64,000 bases of DNA from Bradyrhizobium icense (GCF_001693385.1 NZ_CP016428.1:1178001-1242000); one strand, 5' to 3'; positions 1 to 9,038 are shown, counted from the first letter of the stretch. Translations and numbers: made by a program. Notes: a model not told the origin generated them from the letters alone.

Positions 1-164
1 CTGCTCTGGCCCTTGGCGGCTGCATCATAGCCGCGGGCGAAATCGCCCTCGGGCCGCTCGACCTTGACGACATGCGCGCCGGCGTCCGCCAGCCGCGAGC
101 TGCAGAACGGCGCGGCAACGGCCTGTTCGACGGAGACGACGATCAATCCTTCCAATGGCAGCAT
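1..164 (-). CDS. CaiB/BaiF-type CoA-transferase, N-terminal fragment
   Basis: Only the first 54 or so codons are in the window; the gene runs off the left edge. The protein begins [20 protein letters not shown] and continues with [18 protein letters not shown]. This is the typical opening of family III (CaiB/BaiF) CoA-transferases, where the early beta-strand and the AHVVKVERP stretch belong to the CoA-binding fold. Such enzymes move CoA between acyl-CoA and free carboxylic acids in the cytoplasm. The start lies 9 bases past the stop of the acyl-CoA dehydrogenase gene on the same strand, so the two form an operon for activation and oxidation of an acid. The substrate cannot be told from this fragment. 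Confidence 0.85.
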   Translation of the reverse strand, partial: MLPLEGLIVVSVEQAVAAPFCSSRLADAGAHVVKVERPEGDFARGYDAAAKGQS

Positions 165-173
165 CTGACGTTC

Positions 174-1340
174 TCAGTAGGAGCGGGGCATGCCGAGCAC
201 GTGCTCGGCGACGTAGGACAGGATCAGATTGGTCGAGATCGGCGCCACCTGATAGAGCCGCGTTTCGCGGAACTTGCGCTCGACGTCGTATTCCTCCGCA
301 AAGCCGAAGCCGCCATGGGTCTGCACGCAGGCGTTCGCCGCCTCCCACGACGCATCCGCCGCCAGCATCTTGGCCATGTTGGCCTCCGCGCCGCAATCGA
401 GCCCGGCCTCATATTTGCGGGTGGCTTCCTTCACCATTAGTTCAGCAGCGCGCATCGCGGCGTAGGCTTTTGCGATCGGGAACTGAATGCCCTGGTTCTG
501 GCCGATCGGACGGCCGAATACGGCACGCTCCTTGGCGTAGGCGGTCGCTTTTGCAATGAACCATTTGGCGTCGCCGATGCATTCGGCCGCAATGAGAATA
601 CGCTCGGCGTTCATGCCGGAGAGGATGTAGCGAAAGCCCTTGCCCTCGTCGCCGATCAGGTTTTCGGCGGGCACGCGCATGTCCGTGAAGAACACCTCCG
701 TCGTGGCGTGGTTCATCATGGTGCGGATCGGGCGGATCTCCAGCCCCTTTCCCTTCACCTCGCGCATGTCGACGATGAACACGGAAAGCCCATCGGTGCG
801 CTTCTTTGCCTGTTCCTTCGGCGTGGTGCGCGCGAGCAGAATCATCAGGTCGGAATGTTCGGCGCGGCTGGTCCAGATCTTCTGGCCGTTGACGACGTAG
901 TGGTCGCCGTCACGCCTGGCGACGGTCTTCAGCGAGGAAGTATCGGTGCCGCTGGTCGGCTCGGTGACGCCGAACGCCTGCAGCCGCAATTTGCCGCTGG
1001 CGATCCCGGGCAGGTATTTCGCCTTCTGGGCGTCGTTGCCGTGCCGCAGCACGGTGCCCATCGTGTACATCTGGGCGTGGCAGCCGCCGCCGTTGCAGCC
1101 TGCACGCTGGATCTCTTCCAGGATCGCGGCCGCCGCCGACAATTTCAGCCCCGAGCCGCCATACTCCTCGGGGATCAGCACCGAGAGGTAGCCGGCTTCC
1201 GTCAGCGCATCGACGAACTCCTTCGGATACGCCATCTGGCGATCGAGCTTGCGCCAGTATTCGCCGGGGAACTGGGCGCAGAGCTTGGCGACGGCGTCGC
1301 GGATGTCGTGGAATTCGTCTTGTTGTTCTTGTCCGGTCAT
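174..1340 (-). CDS. acyl-CoA dehydrogenase family protein
   Basis: A 388-residue protein of the usual length for acyl-CoA dehydrogenases, flavoenzymes that put an alpha-beta double bond into acyl-CoA and pass electrons to ETF. Three parts are recognisable. There is an N-terminal helical domain, then a middle beta domain with the FAD/substrate signature FGVTEPTSGTDTSSLKT near residue 125. The C-terminal helical domain contains QTHGGFGFAEEYDVERKF, where the acidic residues in AEEY probably supply the catalytic base (by family analogy). It is co-transcribed with the CoA-transferase downstream and divergent from a LysR gene, which suggests a regulated acid-degradation operon. Chain length and specificity cannot be assigned. 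Confidence 0.95.
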   Translation of the reverse strand: MTGQEQQDEFHDIRDAVAKLCAQFPGEYWRKLDRQMAYPKEFVDALTEAGYLSVLIPEEYGGSGLKLSAAAAILEEIQRAGCNGGGCHAQMYTMGTVLRHGNDAQKAKYLPGIASGKLRLQAFGVTEPTSGTDTSSLKTVARRDGDHYVVNGQKIWTSRAEHSDLMILLARTTPKEQAKKRTDGLSVFIVDMREVKGKGLEIRPIRTMMNHATTEVFFTDMRVPAENLIGDEGKGFRYILSGMNAERILIAAECIGDAKWFIAKATAYAKERAVFGRPIGQNQGIQFPIAKAYAAMRAAELMVKEATRKYEAGLDCGAEANMAKMLAADASWEAANACVQTHGGFGFAEEYDVERKFRETRLYQVAPISTNLILSYVAEHVLGMPRSY

Positions 1341-1469
1341 TGGGTTTTCTGGCGATGGATGCGGGTTGATGTCAATTGCTTTAAGGATGCGGGCCGTTGT
1401 GAAACGATCGCCGGTCTCCTATGCTGAATTGTTATAGCGTATGAACCTGCCTTCGAAGAATGGCAAGCG

Positions 1470-2393
1470 ATGGATATCCGGCAGCTCAGGACCTTCAGTT
1501 GCGTGGCCGAGCTCGGCAGCCTCAGCAAGGCCTCCGACACGCTGCGCGTGGCGCAGCCGGCGCTGAGCCGCCAGATCAAGTTGCTCGAACACGAATTGCG
1601 GGCCGAGCTGTTCACGCGGAACGGCCGCGGCATGGTGCTGACCGACGCCGGCCGGCTTTTGCTGGCGCGCACCGCCGGCATCGTCCGGCAGATCGACCAG
1701 GTGCGCGACGAGATCCAGTCCGCCGGCGGCCCGCCCTCGGGCCGGGTGGTGCTTGGGCTGGTGCCGACCGTGAGCTGCGTGATTTCGGCGCGGCTCGCGC
1801 GGCGCACCGTCGACAAATATCCCGGCATTTCGCTCTGCATCGTCGAAAGCTACAGCGGCCATCTGATGGAATGGCTGCACCGAGGCGAGATGGATCTGGC
1901 GCTGATCTACGGCCCGTCGAGCGACCTGCATCTTTCCGTGCAAAGCCTCGGCCGCGACCCCATCGTCGCCGTCGGGCCGCGCGGCAGCGGGTTGTCGGAG
2001 AAGAAGCAGGTCGATATCGGCTGGCTGCTGCGGCAGCGTCTTGTGCTGCCCAGTCATTCGCACGGGCTCCGCGCGCTGATCGAGCAGGCGGCGGCGAAGA
2101 AGAAAGTGAAACTCGACGTCAAGCTGGAGGCGGACTCGTTCCGGGTGCTGACCAGCCTCGTCGAGGAAGGGCTGGGATACACGCTGTTGCCGCCTTCCTC
2201 GGTGCGCAACGAGGTCGCCAGCGGCCGGCTGGAAACCGCGGCGATATCAAAGCCATCGCCGATGCGCGAACTGACCCTTGCTGCTCCCATCGATCATCCC
2301 GGCTCGACTGCGATTGCGCTAGTCACCGAATTGCTCCGCGACGAACTGATCGCCTGCCGCGAAGAGGGCCTCTGGGACATCAAGCTCGCCTGA
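1470..2393 (+). CDS. LysR-family transcriptional regulator
   Basis: A 307-residue LysR-type regulator. Residues 1-60 form the winged helix-turn-helix: MDIRQLRTF, then SLSKASDTLRVAQPALSRQI. A linker helix follows, then a periplasmic-binding-like effector domain of about 200 residues starting at SGRVVLGLVPTVS. It is transcribed away from the acyl-CoA dehydrogenase/CoA-transferase operon, with 129 bases between the two starts. That is the classic layout for a LysR protein controlling its divergent neighbour and itself. The effector is probably an acid or acyl-CoA related to that operon, but this is inference. The domain resembles the NAC/CynR-like group in general architecture only. Confidence 0.95.
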   Translation: MDIRQLRTFSCVAELGSLSKASDTLRVAQPALSRQIKLLEHELRAELFTRNGRGMVLTDAGRLLLARTAGIVRQIDQVRDEIQSAGGPPSGRVVLGLVPTVSCVISARLARRTVDKYPGISLCIVESYSGHLMEWLHRGEMDLALIYGPSSDLHLSVQSLGRDPIVAVGPRGSGLSEKKQVDIGWLLRQRLVLPSHSHGLRALIEQAAAKKKVKLDVKLEADSFRVLTSLVEEGLGYTLLPPSSVRNEVASGRLETAAISKPSPMRELTLAAPIDHPGSTAIALVTELLRDELIACREEGLWDIKLA

Positions 2394-2652
2394 GCCGATG
2401 TGCGGGCCTTAAGGATTGACTTAGGACAAAACGATTCAGCCGGGCATTCGCATCTGGCTACAGCAGTAATGCCGCAATTGTATAGGGCGGAGCAGGCCAG
2501 GGCGGGGGACTGATGGGCACGCAGCCAACCTCGAATTGAAGCGAGCTCGATGAAGGCGAGATGGTTGGCCGCGAGGTTGTGCTTCCAACTTGTATCCTCG
2601 CAACGCGGGGCGGTATCATAGCGCGGGCCACAATTTTGGTTGCGGAATTCGT

Positions 2653-3039
2653 ATGAGTCTCAATTTCGTTCTGGTGCCCGGTCCGTTGGTTCGGGCGTCG
2701 AGCTGGGAGCCTCTACAGCAGAGCAGTTGCGGAAATCAGGACACGCTGTCCAGATTCCAGATGTTCTCGACGACCAGCCGCCGCCCTGGCGTGACTGGAC
2801 GTCCCACCTGCTTCAGCGCATCACGTCGTTCCACGAGCCGATATTGGTCGGTCACAGCTCTGCGAGTGTGCTGGTCGCAGATCTCGCGCACAGGCTACCC
2901 TGCCGTTGCGTCATCATCGTTGACGGAGAGGTGCCGCCGTTGCGAGGTTCTGGGCACGCATCTCCATCCGACGCTGGCACCGGCCGAGACCATGCACGCC
3001 ATCGTGTCCATGTCGCGCCAACTTGCCAACGCCGCTTAG
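2653..3039 (+). pseudogene. alpha/beta-hydrolase relic with frameshift and internal deletion
   Basis: The frame opening at 2653 reads MSLNFVLVPGPLVRASSWEP, a standard alpha/beta-hydrolase N-terminus. After about base 2714 the homologous reading continues in another frame (TAEQLRKSGHAVQIPDVL, then EPILVGHSSASVLVADLA). There GHSSAS looks like the nucleophile elbow, and VDGEVPP follows. Around 2960 the reading returns to the first frame with GTHLHPTLAPAETMHAIVSM, which resembles the C-terminal region carrying the catalytic His. The stretch between elbow and His is far too short, so the middle has been lost. I infer a decayed hydrolase of originally about 230 residues. It lies convergent to the SRPBCC gene. 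Confidence 0.55.
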
Positions 3040-3071
3040 TGGCTCGCCGGAATGACCGCCATCATCCGCCG

Positions 3072-3860
3072 CTACGTCTGCGGCGGAAATTGACGATCAA
3101 GCCAGCGCCGCCAGTCGGCCTCGACATGATCGGCCACGCTGCGCCCGGCGTCTCCGTAGAGATAGAGACGGACCGTCAGCAGGATCGGCCCTCCGATCGG
3201 CATGGCAAAGAGATGTGCGATGGCGGGTGCGGGGTGTTCGAGCAGCAATTGCAGCCCTGGCCACTGCGGAGGATTGACGACTTCCACGACGCCGCGTAGC
3301 TCGGGCGTCCCAGCCGGTGTCGCAAAGCGTGCGCCGGCGCTTGCGTCAGCCAATCCGAGCGGACCGACCAAGCGGCTCCAGGCATCGCTGTCGTTCGACA
3401 TCGCGGAAAGGGCCACTGTCGTCGACTGTTGCCCACGGAATTGCTCCAGATAGAGTCGCAGGTTCTGGAAGAATGCGATCCAGCCGTAGGTGTGTCCCTC
3501 GAACTGGCCGTCCCAATCGTCCGTATTGGCGAACCAGCTATGAACGACCCGGACCACACAGGTGCCGCCGTCCTTGGCTTCGACGGTCCACTCGGTGGCT
3601 ACTGTGCCAGGTCCTTCCTCTGTTTCGGCAACGAAACGCTTGGCCGGCTCCCAGGCGGTGATCCTGGCCTCGGAATCCATTCCGGGGCCAAAGCTCGATT
3701 TGGTGTTGCCGCCGACTTTCTCGTCCAACGTCGTCGGCACAAACCACGACGAGATGCCGGGACCTGTCGCGATCGCCTGCCACACCTCTTCGGGTGTGCC
3801 GGGGACCTCAACCTTGGCTTCGACGCTGCGACGGCCAGACGGTTCCTTCTTCACGGGCAT
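3072..3860 (-). CDS. SRPBCC (AHSA1-like) domain protein
   Basis: A 262-residue cytoplasmic protein. Residues 10-150 look like an Activator-of-Hsp90 homologue 1/START-like ligand-binding fold. Signs are VEVPGTPEEVWQAIATGPGI near the N-terminus, then GTVATEWTVEA and WIAFFQNLRLYLEQF at the end of the long closing helix. Residues 150-262 look like a second, diverged SRPBCC-like half. The start is supported by AAAGGA just upstream of the ATG. It is 11 bases downstream of the ArsR-type gene on the same strand. This ArsR plus SRPBCC pairing is widespread in bacteria; the ligand is unknown. Confidence 0.9.
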   Translation of the reverse strand: MPVKKEPSGRRSVEAKVEVPGTPEEVWQAIATGPGISSWFVPTTLDEKVGGNTKSSFGPGMDSEARITAWEPAKRFVAETEEGPGTVATEWTVEAKDGGTCVVRVVHSWFANTDDWDGQFEGHTYGWIAFFQNLRLYLEQFRGQQSTTVALSAMSNDSDAWSRLVGPLGLADASAGARFATPAGTPELRGVVEVVNPPQWPGLQLLLEHPAPAIAHLFAMPIGGPILLTVRLYLYGDAGRSVADHVEADWRRWLDRQFPPQT

Positions 3861-3871
3861 GGTCTGTCCTT

Positions 3872-4459
3872 TCAGTGAGACGTTTGAGGCAAGGGATGAG
3901 ACACGATCACCAATCGATGATTACGGCCACCCGAAGTGCTCGCATCGTGGTAGCGGCTGACCAGTTTTGTGATGGCCTGCGTCAGCTCGCTCGTGAACGC
4001 CGCGCGAGCGGCGGGGGAGGCGAAGCGAATCTCTGCATCGATCGACAAGGTCGCAAGCTGCTTGTCGGCTTTCGTTGCGCGTTTCCAGAGATCGCCGACT
4101 TCGCGAACGATCCGGGCACCGAGTGCGATCAGATAGCTGGCCGCGAGCTGATCCTTGCTGCGCTTCGGATCGGCTGCGACCGCGCCTAACGCCTCTGGCG
4201 AAACAACGAACGACTTGGCCGACAACACCAGCAACCGCTCGGTCAATCCGCCCCATTGCCGTTCGTCCGCGACCTCGACCAGCCTGCAGGCTTCGAGCGC
4301 GCGCAGATGATAGTTCACCTTCTGGCGAGGCAACCCCAGGCGCGTTGCCAGGATCGCCGCCGACGCGGGCTCGGCGAGTTCGGCCAGCAACGCGCTTCGG
4401 ATAGGGTCAAGGGCGGCAACTGCAACCGCCGGATCGCTGATCACTTCGATATCGATCAT
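3872..4459 (-). CDS. ArsR-like winged-helix transcriptional repressor
   Basis: A 195-residue protein with a winged helix-turn-helix in residues 10-85: LDPIRSALLAELAEPASAAI, then LGLPRQKVNYHLRALE as the recognition helix. A longer C-terminal ligand or dimerisation part follows, rich in charged helices. I chose the ATG at 4459 over an upstream TTG at 4480, because the TTG lies inside a perfect palindrome that looks like an operator. The gene leads an operon with the SRPBCC protein, and the pair is probably autorepressed. No metal-binding Cys cluster is visible, so it is unlikely to be a metal sensor. Confidence 0.9.
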   Translation of the reverse strand: MIDIEVISDPAVAVAALDPIRSALLAELAEPASAAILATRLGLPRQKVNYHLRALEACRLVEVADERQWGGLTERLLVLSAKSFVVSPEALGAVAADPKRSKDQLAASYLIALGARIVREVGDLWKRATKADKQLATLSIDAEIRFASPAARAAFTSELTQAITKLVSRYHDASTSGGRNHRLVIVSHPLPQTSH

Positions 4460-4473
4460 GGCGGTAGGGTATA

Positions 4474-4493
4474 TTGACAAATTTTTTTGTCAA
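4474..4493. promoter_or_regulatory. palindromic operator candidate upstream of the ArsR-type gene
   Basis: TTGACAAA-TTTT-TTTGTCAA is a perfect dyad with 8-base arms. It sits 15-34 bases before the chosen start of the ArsR-type gene. It also contains TTGACA, a typical -35 sequence, so a bound repressor would cover the promoter. Autoregulation is inferred from position and symmetry. Confidence 0.5.
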
Positions 4494-4697
4494 GGCGGGT
4501 GACGTGGCAGTTGCGTTCGGTCGCAGTCCGACCCGACGCGATTGTGCACTCTCTTCCGAATGGAGCTGTCGAACCTGCGCAAGCGAGATGGCGATGCTCT
4601 TGCTGGCACAAAGGGAATCGAACGCCGTCGGCAGCGATGTCCGCATTCGAGGGTCGCGCAGACACAGGATAGGGCAGGGCCAAGATCCGATTGCGAC

Positions 4698-5360
4698 CTA
4701 AGCGGAACTGGGATTTCCGGCAGCCCGGATTGCCAGCCTATCCCGAAAGACGATCAGTGGCGCTGCGATGAAACCACTCGCGAGAAGGAACCAATCCTGC
4801 GGCACGTTGAGAAGAATGGCCGCGCTGCCGCCGATCAATGACCAGACAAAAGGGACAACGAGGAGCCAGCGTGGCACCGGGCTCGTGGTCAGCAGAAAGA
4901 GTCCAAATGTAAAGATAGTCACCGGGCAAGGCGTGATGCCAAACATTGGCATGTGTGGATAGGAGCGGCCCGTGGCCACGCCAATCAGTGGGTAGACAAT
5001 TGCAGCGTAGGCAATGAACGCCATTCCTGCCCAGCTCGCCATGTCTGGTCGTGGACCGAAGTGAATTTGGTGCGAGAAGCCTGAATAGAAAATATAGCAG
5101 CCTTGGACGACGAACAACGCAGCAAAGAGATACGCGGCTTGGTTGATCGCGGAGAACCAAAGGCCGTGATAGCCAATTCCAGTCCACAACCACATCGATG
5201 CTAAAATGCCTGCAATGATGCGGTCTGCTTCTCGTGTTTTGAGAAAGAGCAACGCAGCCACGACGCCGCCGAGCAAATAGGCTGCTATCTGCACGGGCCA
5301 GATGGCGCTGTTATAATTCCCAAAAACTGCGAGGAATTGCTCAGACGTAAAGGGCAGCAC
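4698..5360 (-). CDS. DUF6064-like integral membrane protein
   Basis: A 220-residue polytopic membrane protein with about six hydrophobic helices. The N-terminal stretch LPFTSEQFLAVFGNYNSAIW is characteristic of the DUF6064 family, whose role is unknown. The open frame extends upstream to 5570. I place the start at a GTG at 5360 because AAGGAG lies 6 bases before it and the family begins at this residue; the upstream extension is polar and unlike the family. It stands alone, between a 240-base gap on one side and a decayed monooxygenase gene on the other. No catalytic motif is apparent. Confidence 0.83.
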   Translation of the reverse strand: MLPFTSEQFLAVFGNYNSAIWPVQIAAYLLGGVVAALLFLKTREADRIIAGILASMWLWTGIGYHGLWFSAINQAAYLFAALFVVQGCYIFYSGFSHQIHFGPRPDMASWAGMAFIAYAAIVYPLIGVATGRSYPHMPMFGITPCPVTIFTFGLFLLTTSPVPRWLLVVPFVWSLIGGSAAILLNVPQDWFLLASGFIAAPLIVFRDRLAIRAAGNPSSA

Positions 5361-5581
5361 GGAAGGCTCCTTGTTCCCGGACGCGTCTACATACTCGCTG
5401 CCGACAAGCGCGATGTTTTGATCCAACGCAACGATCAGGGAAAAGCGGCTCACGCCAATTCTGCCTTTGGCCCTAAAGCCGACGTTGCGGGTGAGCCGGA
5501 CGATATCAGCTTTCGATTCAGGGGCGGATGAGGGCGGGCTGGCCTGTCGATCAGCGAGAGGCCGCGGCAAAACCTATGCAG

Positions 5582-5896
5582 TTACGCTGCAGCAGACAGT
5601 CCGAACCAGGTGGATAGCGTGTCAGCAAGCCCGAGCTCAGTTTGGTCCCCCACCCAGGCGACATATCCGTCCAGCCTGATCAATACGGCGGTGGGAGCGA
5701 GAGAAACCGGTCGGCAATTCCGCGCTGATCGAGAACCTCGATGGTGCGTGCGTGCAGACCGCCCGCGCGACCCGGCGAATTCCCGGTCAGGGCGCCGCTC
5801 GACAATGGCGACGTCGATATCAGCCAGCGCCAGCTCGCCGGCCAGCATCAGCCCTGTCGGACCTCCTCCGGCGATCACCACTGCATGCTCGGTCAT
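5582..5896 (-). pseudogene. FAD-dependent aromatic monooxygenase relic (both ends kept, middle lost)
   Basis: The start reads MTEHAVVIAGGGPTGLMLAG, the dinucleotide-binding fingerprint of PheA/TfdB-type FAD monooxygenases. It continues to VAIVERRPDREFAGS. A 2-base loss in a GC-rich run then shifts the frame; the other frame continues GLHARTIEVLDQRGIADRFL. Right after that the sequence jumps to APTAVLIRLDGYVAWVGDQ, which is the C-terminal end of this family (APxAVLIRPDGYVAW), and stops. Full-length relatives are roughly 500 residues; here barely 100 codons remain. So the gene carries a large internal deletion plus a frameshift and cannot make an enzyme. Confidence 0.75.
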
Positions 5897-6240
5897 CGCC
5901 ACACGCCGGTGGTTTCCGCGGCTGCGATCAACCCGGCCCTGCGCGACCGGCAAGTCGACGGCAACAGTTTTGTGGGGCCTGCCGAAGCGGCTGGGCGATA
6001 TCAGATCATTGAGCAGAAGCAGGCTTCGCAAGCGCGGGCGGGAGTACGTCGGTTGGCTTGCTGAGAAGTTTTGGTTGGCGATGTCAGATCACGTCCTAAC
6101 CCACTTTCGAGACTAGCGCATATAAATAGTTGGCTGCGGCCATTTTCAATCAAAACTTGCTAAATACCGCTTCTTCAATCGTCGCGAAGACGCTATAGGT
6201 AGCGTCCGAAGTACAATCAAAGGTAGTTCGAGCGTCCCTG
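5897..6240. other. intergenic stretch, nothing recognised
   Basis: This 344-base gap lies between the monooxygenase relic and a short membrane-protein gene. I see no convincing coding frame, RNA gene or strong hairpin. It is more AT-rich than its surroundings near 6120-6180. Confidence 0.3.
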
Positions 6241-6414
6241 ATGCCAACTCATCTTCGCGCTATCGTTCCAGCTATCGGCGCAATGTGGTTTATGTGCTTC
6301 CTGCTGGCTTATACGCTGACCGGCAGACAAGCTTCGCTTTGGCTTGTAATCGGCACCGGTGTGCTGGCTATCGCCCTGGTGTGGCTTGCGAAATCGCGCG
6401 GCTCTAACACCTGA
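6241..6414 (+). CDS. small two-helix membrane protein
   Basis: A 57-codon open frame from ATG at 6241 to TGA at 6412. It encodes a short basic N-terminus, a hydrophobic helix (AIVPAIGAMWFMCFLLAY), a polar turn (TLTGRQ), a second hydrophobic helix (LWLVIGTGVLAIALVWLA), and a basic tail. This is the expected layout of a two-pass mini-protein. No clear ribosome-binding site precedes it, which lowers confidence. It lies convergent with the P450 gene. Function unknown. Confidence 0.5.
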   Translation: MPTHLRAIVPAIGAMWFMCFLLAYTLTGRQASLWLVIGTGVLAIALVWLAKSRGSNT

Positions 6415-6459
6415 AGTGCCACCGCACGCGCGCAAGATCAGGCGGGCTGAGCTCGTCGC

Positions 6460-7734
6460 TCACCCCGGAATGCGGACCGGCAACTGCTCGATGCCGCGCA
6501 CGAAGCTCGAATAGACCCGCTTCGGCTCGCCGACCACCTCGATGCGGTCGAAGCGTTTGAGCATTTCTTCCCAGACGATCCTCAGCTGCAGCTCGGCAAG
6601 CCGCATGCCGACGCAGCGATGGATGCCGAAGCCGAACGACAGATGGGTGCGGGGACGGGCGCGGTCGATGATGAATTCATCGGGCCGATCGATGCCTTCC
6701 TCGTCGCGGTTGCCCGAGACGTACCACATCACGACGCGATCGCCCTTTTTGATCTTCTTATCCCCGATCTCGGTATCGACCAGGGCGGTGCGGCGCATGT
6801 GGGCGAGCGGCGTCTGCCAGCGGATCACTTCCGGCACCATGGAATCGATCAGCGCGGGATTTTCGCGCAGCTTCTGATACTGGTCGGGGTGCTCGTTCAG
6901 CGCCAGCACCGAGCCGCTCATGGTGTTGCGCGTGGTGTCGTTGCCGCCAACGATCAACAGGATGATGTTGCCCATCAGATTGTCGGGGTCCATGTGCCGC
7001 GTCGCGTCGCTGTGCGCCATCATCGACAGCAGGTCGTTCTTCGGCGGCGCGTTGACGCGCTCGTTCCAGAGTTTTGAGAAATAGGCGTAGCATTCATCCA
7101 TCTCCCGGCGTCGCTGCTCGGGCGATTCCACGACGCCGCTCTTGGGCAGCGCGGTCGAGACGTCGGACCAGCGCGTCAGCTTGCGCCGCTCCTCCCATGG
7201 GAAATCGAACAGCGTCGCCAGCATCTGCGTCGTCAGTTCGATCGAGACGCGCTCGACGAAGTTGAAGGTCTCGTTGCGCGGCAGATTGTCCAGCACCTTC
7301 TGCGAGCGTTCTCGGATCAGTTTGGCCAGTTCATCCAGATGCGTCGGCGTGAACATCGGCGACACCGTCTTGCGCTGCGCCGAGTGCCTGGGCTGGTCCA
7401 TCGCGATGAAGCTCGGATAGTCGTAGCCGGGCGGCACGTCGCGGATCGAGATGCCGCCGAGCGTGGAGTCGGAAGAGAAGATGCCGTGGTTGGTGTCGAC
7501 ATGCATGATGTCGTTGTACCTGGTCACCGACCAGTAGGGCTCGATCGGCGAGTTCTCGCAGTAGTGCACCGGCTCTTCCTTGCGCAACCGCTCGAACCAC
7601 GGCCACAGCGTGTCGTTCTGGAAAAGCTTTGGCGCACCGGGATGAAAATCCTTCAGCGGCGTCGAATAGGCTTCCTCGCGCGCGGCGCGCAAAAGCTCTT
7701 GTTTGTCGGCTCTGATGGCAGTTTGGACGTTCAT
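6460..7734 (-). CDS. cytochrome P450, CYP153-like
   Basis: A 424-residue soluble P450. The I-helix oxygen-binding motif is GGNDTTRN, the K-helix ExxR is in PEVIRWQ, and the haem-ligand loop FGFGIHRCVGMRLAELQLR supplies the thiolate Cys. The C-terminal pattern around VVGEPKRVYSSFVRG is typical of CYP153-type enzymes. These use ferredoxin and ferredoxin reductase to hydroxylate alkyl chains or related hydrophobic substrates. Neither partner gene is nearby. A close paralogue lies 32 bases away on the same strand, so the two are a tandem duplication and probably one transcript. Substrate is not predictable. Confidence 0.95.
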   Translation of the reverse strand: MNVQTAIRADKQELLRAAREEAYSTPLKDFHPGAPKLFQNDTLWPWFERLRKEEPVHYCENSPIEPYWSVTRYNDIMHVDTNHGIFSSDSTLGGISIRDVPPGYDYPSFIAMDQPRHSAQRKTVSPMFTPTHLDELAKLIRERSQKVLDNLPRNETFNFVERVSIELTTQMLATLFDFPWEERRKLTRWSDVSTALPKSGVVESPEQRRREMDECYAYFSKLWNERVNAPPKNDLLSMMAHSDATRHMDPDNLMGNIILLIVGGNDTTRNTMSGSVLALNEHPDQYQKLRENPALIDSMVPEVIRWQTPLAHMRRTALVDTEIGDKKIKKGDRVVMWYVSGNRDEEGIDRPDEFIIDRARPRTHLSFGFGIHRCVGMRLAELQLRIVWEEMLKRFDRIEVVGEPKRVYSSFVRGIEQLPVRIPG

Positions 7735-7766
7735 AATTCGATCATCCCGGGTGAGCGTGAGCGCGG

Positions 7767-9038
7767 CTAGGCGGCGATGCGGACCGGCAGGGTCTCGTAG
7801 CCCTTGACGAAACTCGAATATACCCGCTTCGGTTCGCCGACCACCTCAATATTATCGTACCGCTTGAGGATTTCTTCCCAGATAATCCGAAGTTGCAGCT
7901 CCGCCAGCCTGATTCCGACGCAACGGTGGATGCCGAAGCCGAAGGAAAGGTGGGTGCGGGGGCGAGCGCGGTCGATGATGAACTCGTAGGGATGGTCGAT
8001 CACGTCCTCGTCGCGGTTGCCCGAGACGTACCACATCACGACCTTGTCGCCCTTCCTGATCTGACGCCCGCGGAATTCGATGTCTTCGAGCGCGGTGCGG
8101 CGCATATGCGCCAGCGGCGTCTGCCAGCGGATCACTTCGGGGACGAAACTATCGATCAGGTCCGGGTTGTCGCGGAGCTTCTGATACTGATCCGGATTCT
8201 TGTTCAGCGCATAGACGCTGCCAGAAAGCGTGTTGCGGGTGGTATCGTTGCCGCCGACGATCAGCAGGATCAGATTGCCGAGAAAATTCTTCGGGTCCAT
8301 GTCGCGGGTAGCATCGCTATGCGCCATCATCGACAACAGGTCGCTCTTCGGCGGCTGGTTGATGCGCTCCTTCCACAGTCTTGCGAAATAGGTCGCGCAT
8401 TCCAGCAGCTCGGCCTGCCGCTGGTCCTCGGTCTCGACGAGGCCGCCCGGATGGGGAATAGTGGTTGCGATATCGGACCAGCGCGTCAGCTTGCGGCGGT
8501 CTTCCCAGGGGAAGTCGAACAACACGGCGAGCATCTGCGTGGTGAGCTCGATCGAGACCTGATCGACCCAGTCGAACGTTTCGTTCTTCGGAAGGTTGTC
8601 GAGGCATTCGGCGGAGCGCTTGCGGATGTTGATCGCGAGCTGGTCGAGATGCGTCGGCGTGAACATCGGCGCCACGGTCTTGCGTTGCGCGCTATGGCGG
8701 GGCTGGTCCATCGCGATGAAACTTTCGCGGCGCAGGTCCGGCGCGACGTCGCGAATGGTGATGCCGCCGAGCGACGACGCCGACGAGAACACCGCGTGGT
8801 TGGTCTCGACGTCCATGATGTCGTTGTACTTGGTTACCGACCAGTACGGCCCGAACATGCTGTCCCTGCAGTAATGCACCGGGTCGTCCCGGCGCAGCCG
8901 GTCGAAATACGGCCAGAAGGAATCGTTCTGGAACAGTTCGGGATTGCCGACATCGAAATCCGCCAGCGGCATCGACTGTGCCGCATCGCGCGCGGCGCGC
9001 AGGTGAGAATCTCCGGCGAGATCGATGGTTCCGTGCAT
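7767..9038 (-). CDS. cytochrome P450, CYP153-like (tandem paralogue)
   Basis: A 423-residue P450 closely related to its downstream neighbour: same GGNDTTRN I-helix motif, PEVIRWQ, and FGFGIHRCVGIRLAELQLR haem loop. The frame is open for another 55 codons upstream. I place the start at 9038 (MHGTIDLAGDSH) because GGGAGA precedes it at proper distance and the length then equals the paralogue. It is first in the two-gene P450 operon and divergent from an isovaleryl-CoA dehydrogenase-like gene 223 bases away. That may link hydroxylation with beta-oxidation of branched or terpenoid-like acids; this is inference. Confidence 0.95.
   Translation of the reverse strand: MHGTIDLAGDSHLRAARDAAQSMPLADFDVGNPELFQNDSFWPYFDRLRRDDPVHYCRDSMFGPYWSVTKYNDIMDVETNHAVFSSASSLGGITIRDVAPDLRRESFIAMDQPRHSAQRKTVAPMFTPTHLDQLAINIRKRSAECLDNLPKNETFDWVDQVSIELTTQMLAVLFDFPWEDRRKLTRWSDIATTIPHPGGLVETEDQRQAELLECATYFARLWKERINQPPKSDLLSMMAHSDATRDMDPKNFLGNLILLIVGGNDTTRNTLSGSVYALNKNPDQYQKLRDNPDLIDSFVPEVIRWQTPLAHMRRTALEDIEFRGRQIRKGDKVVMWYVSGNRDEDVIDHPYEFIIDRARPRTHLSFGFGIHRCVGIRLAELQLRIIWEEILKRYDNIEVVGEPKRVYSSFVKGYETLPVRIAA

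Noticed and set aside
5360..5570. Upstream extension of the DUF6064 gene as coding sequence
   Set aside because: A perfect ribosome-binding site before GTG 5360 and the family's N-terminal motif at that point argue against the extra 70 residues.
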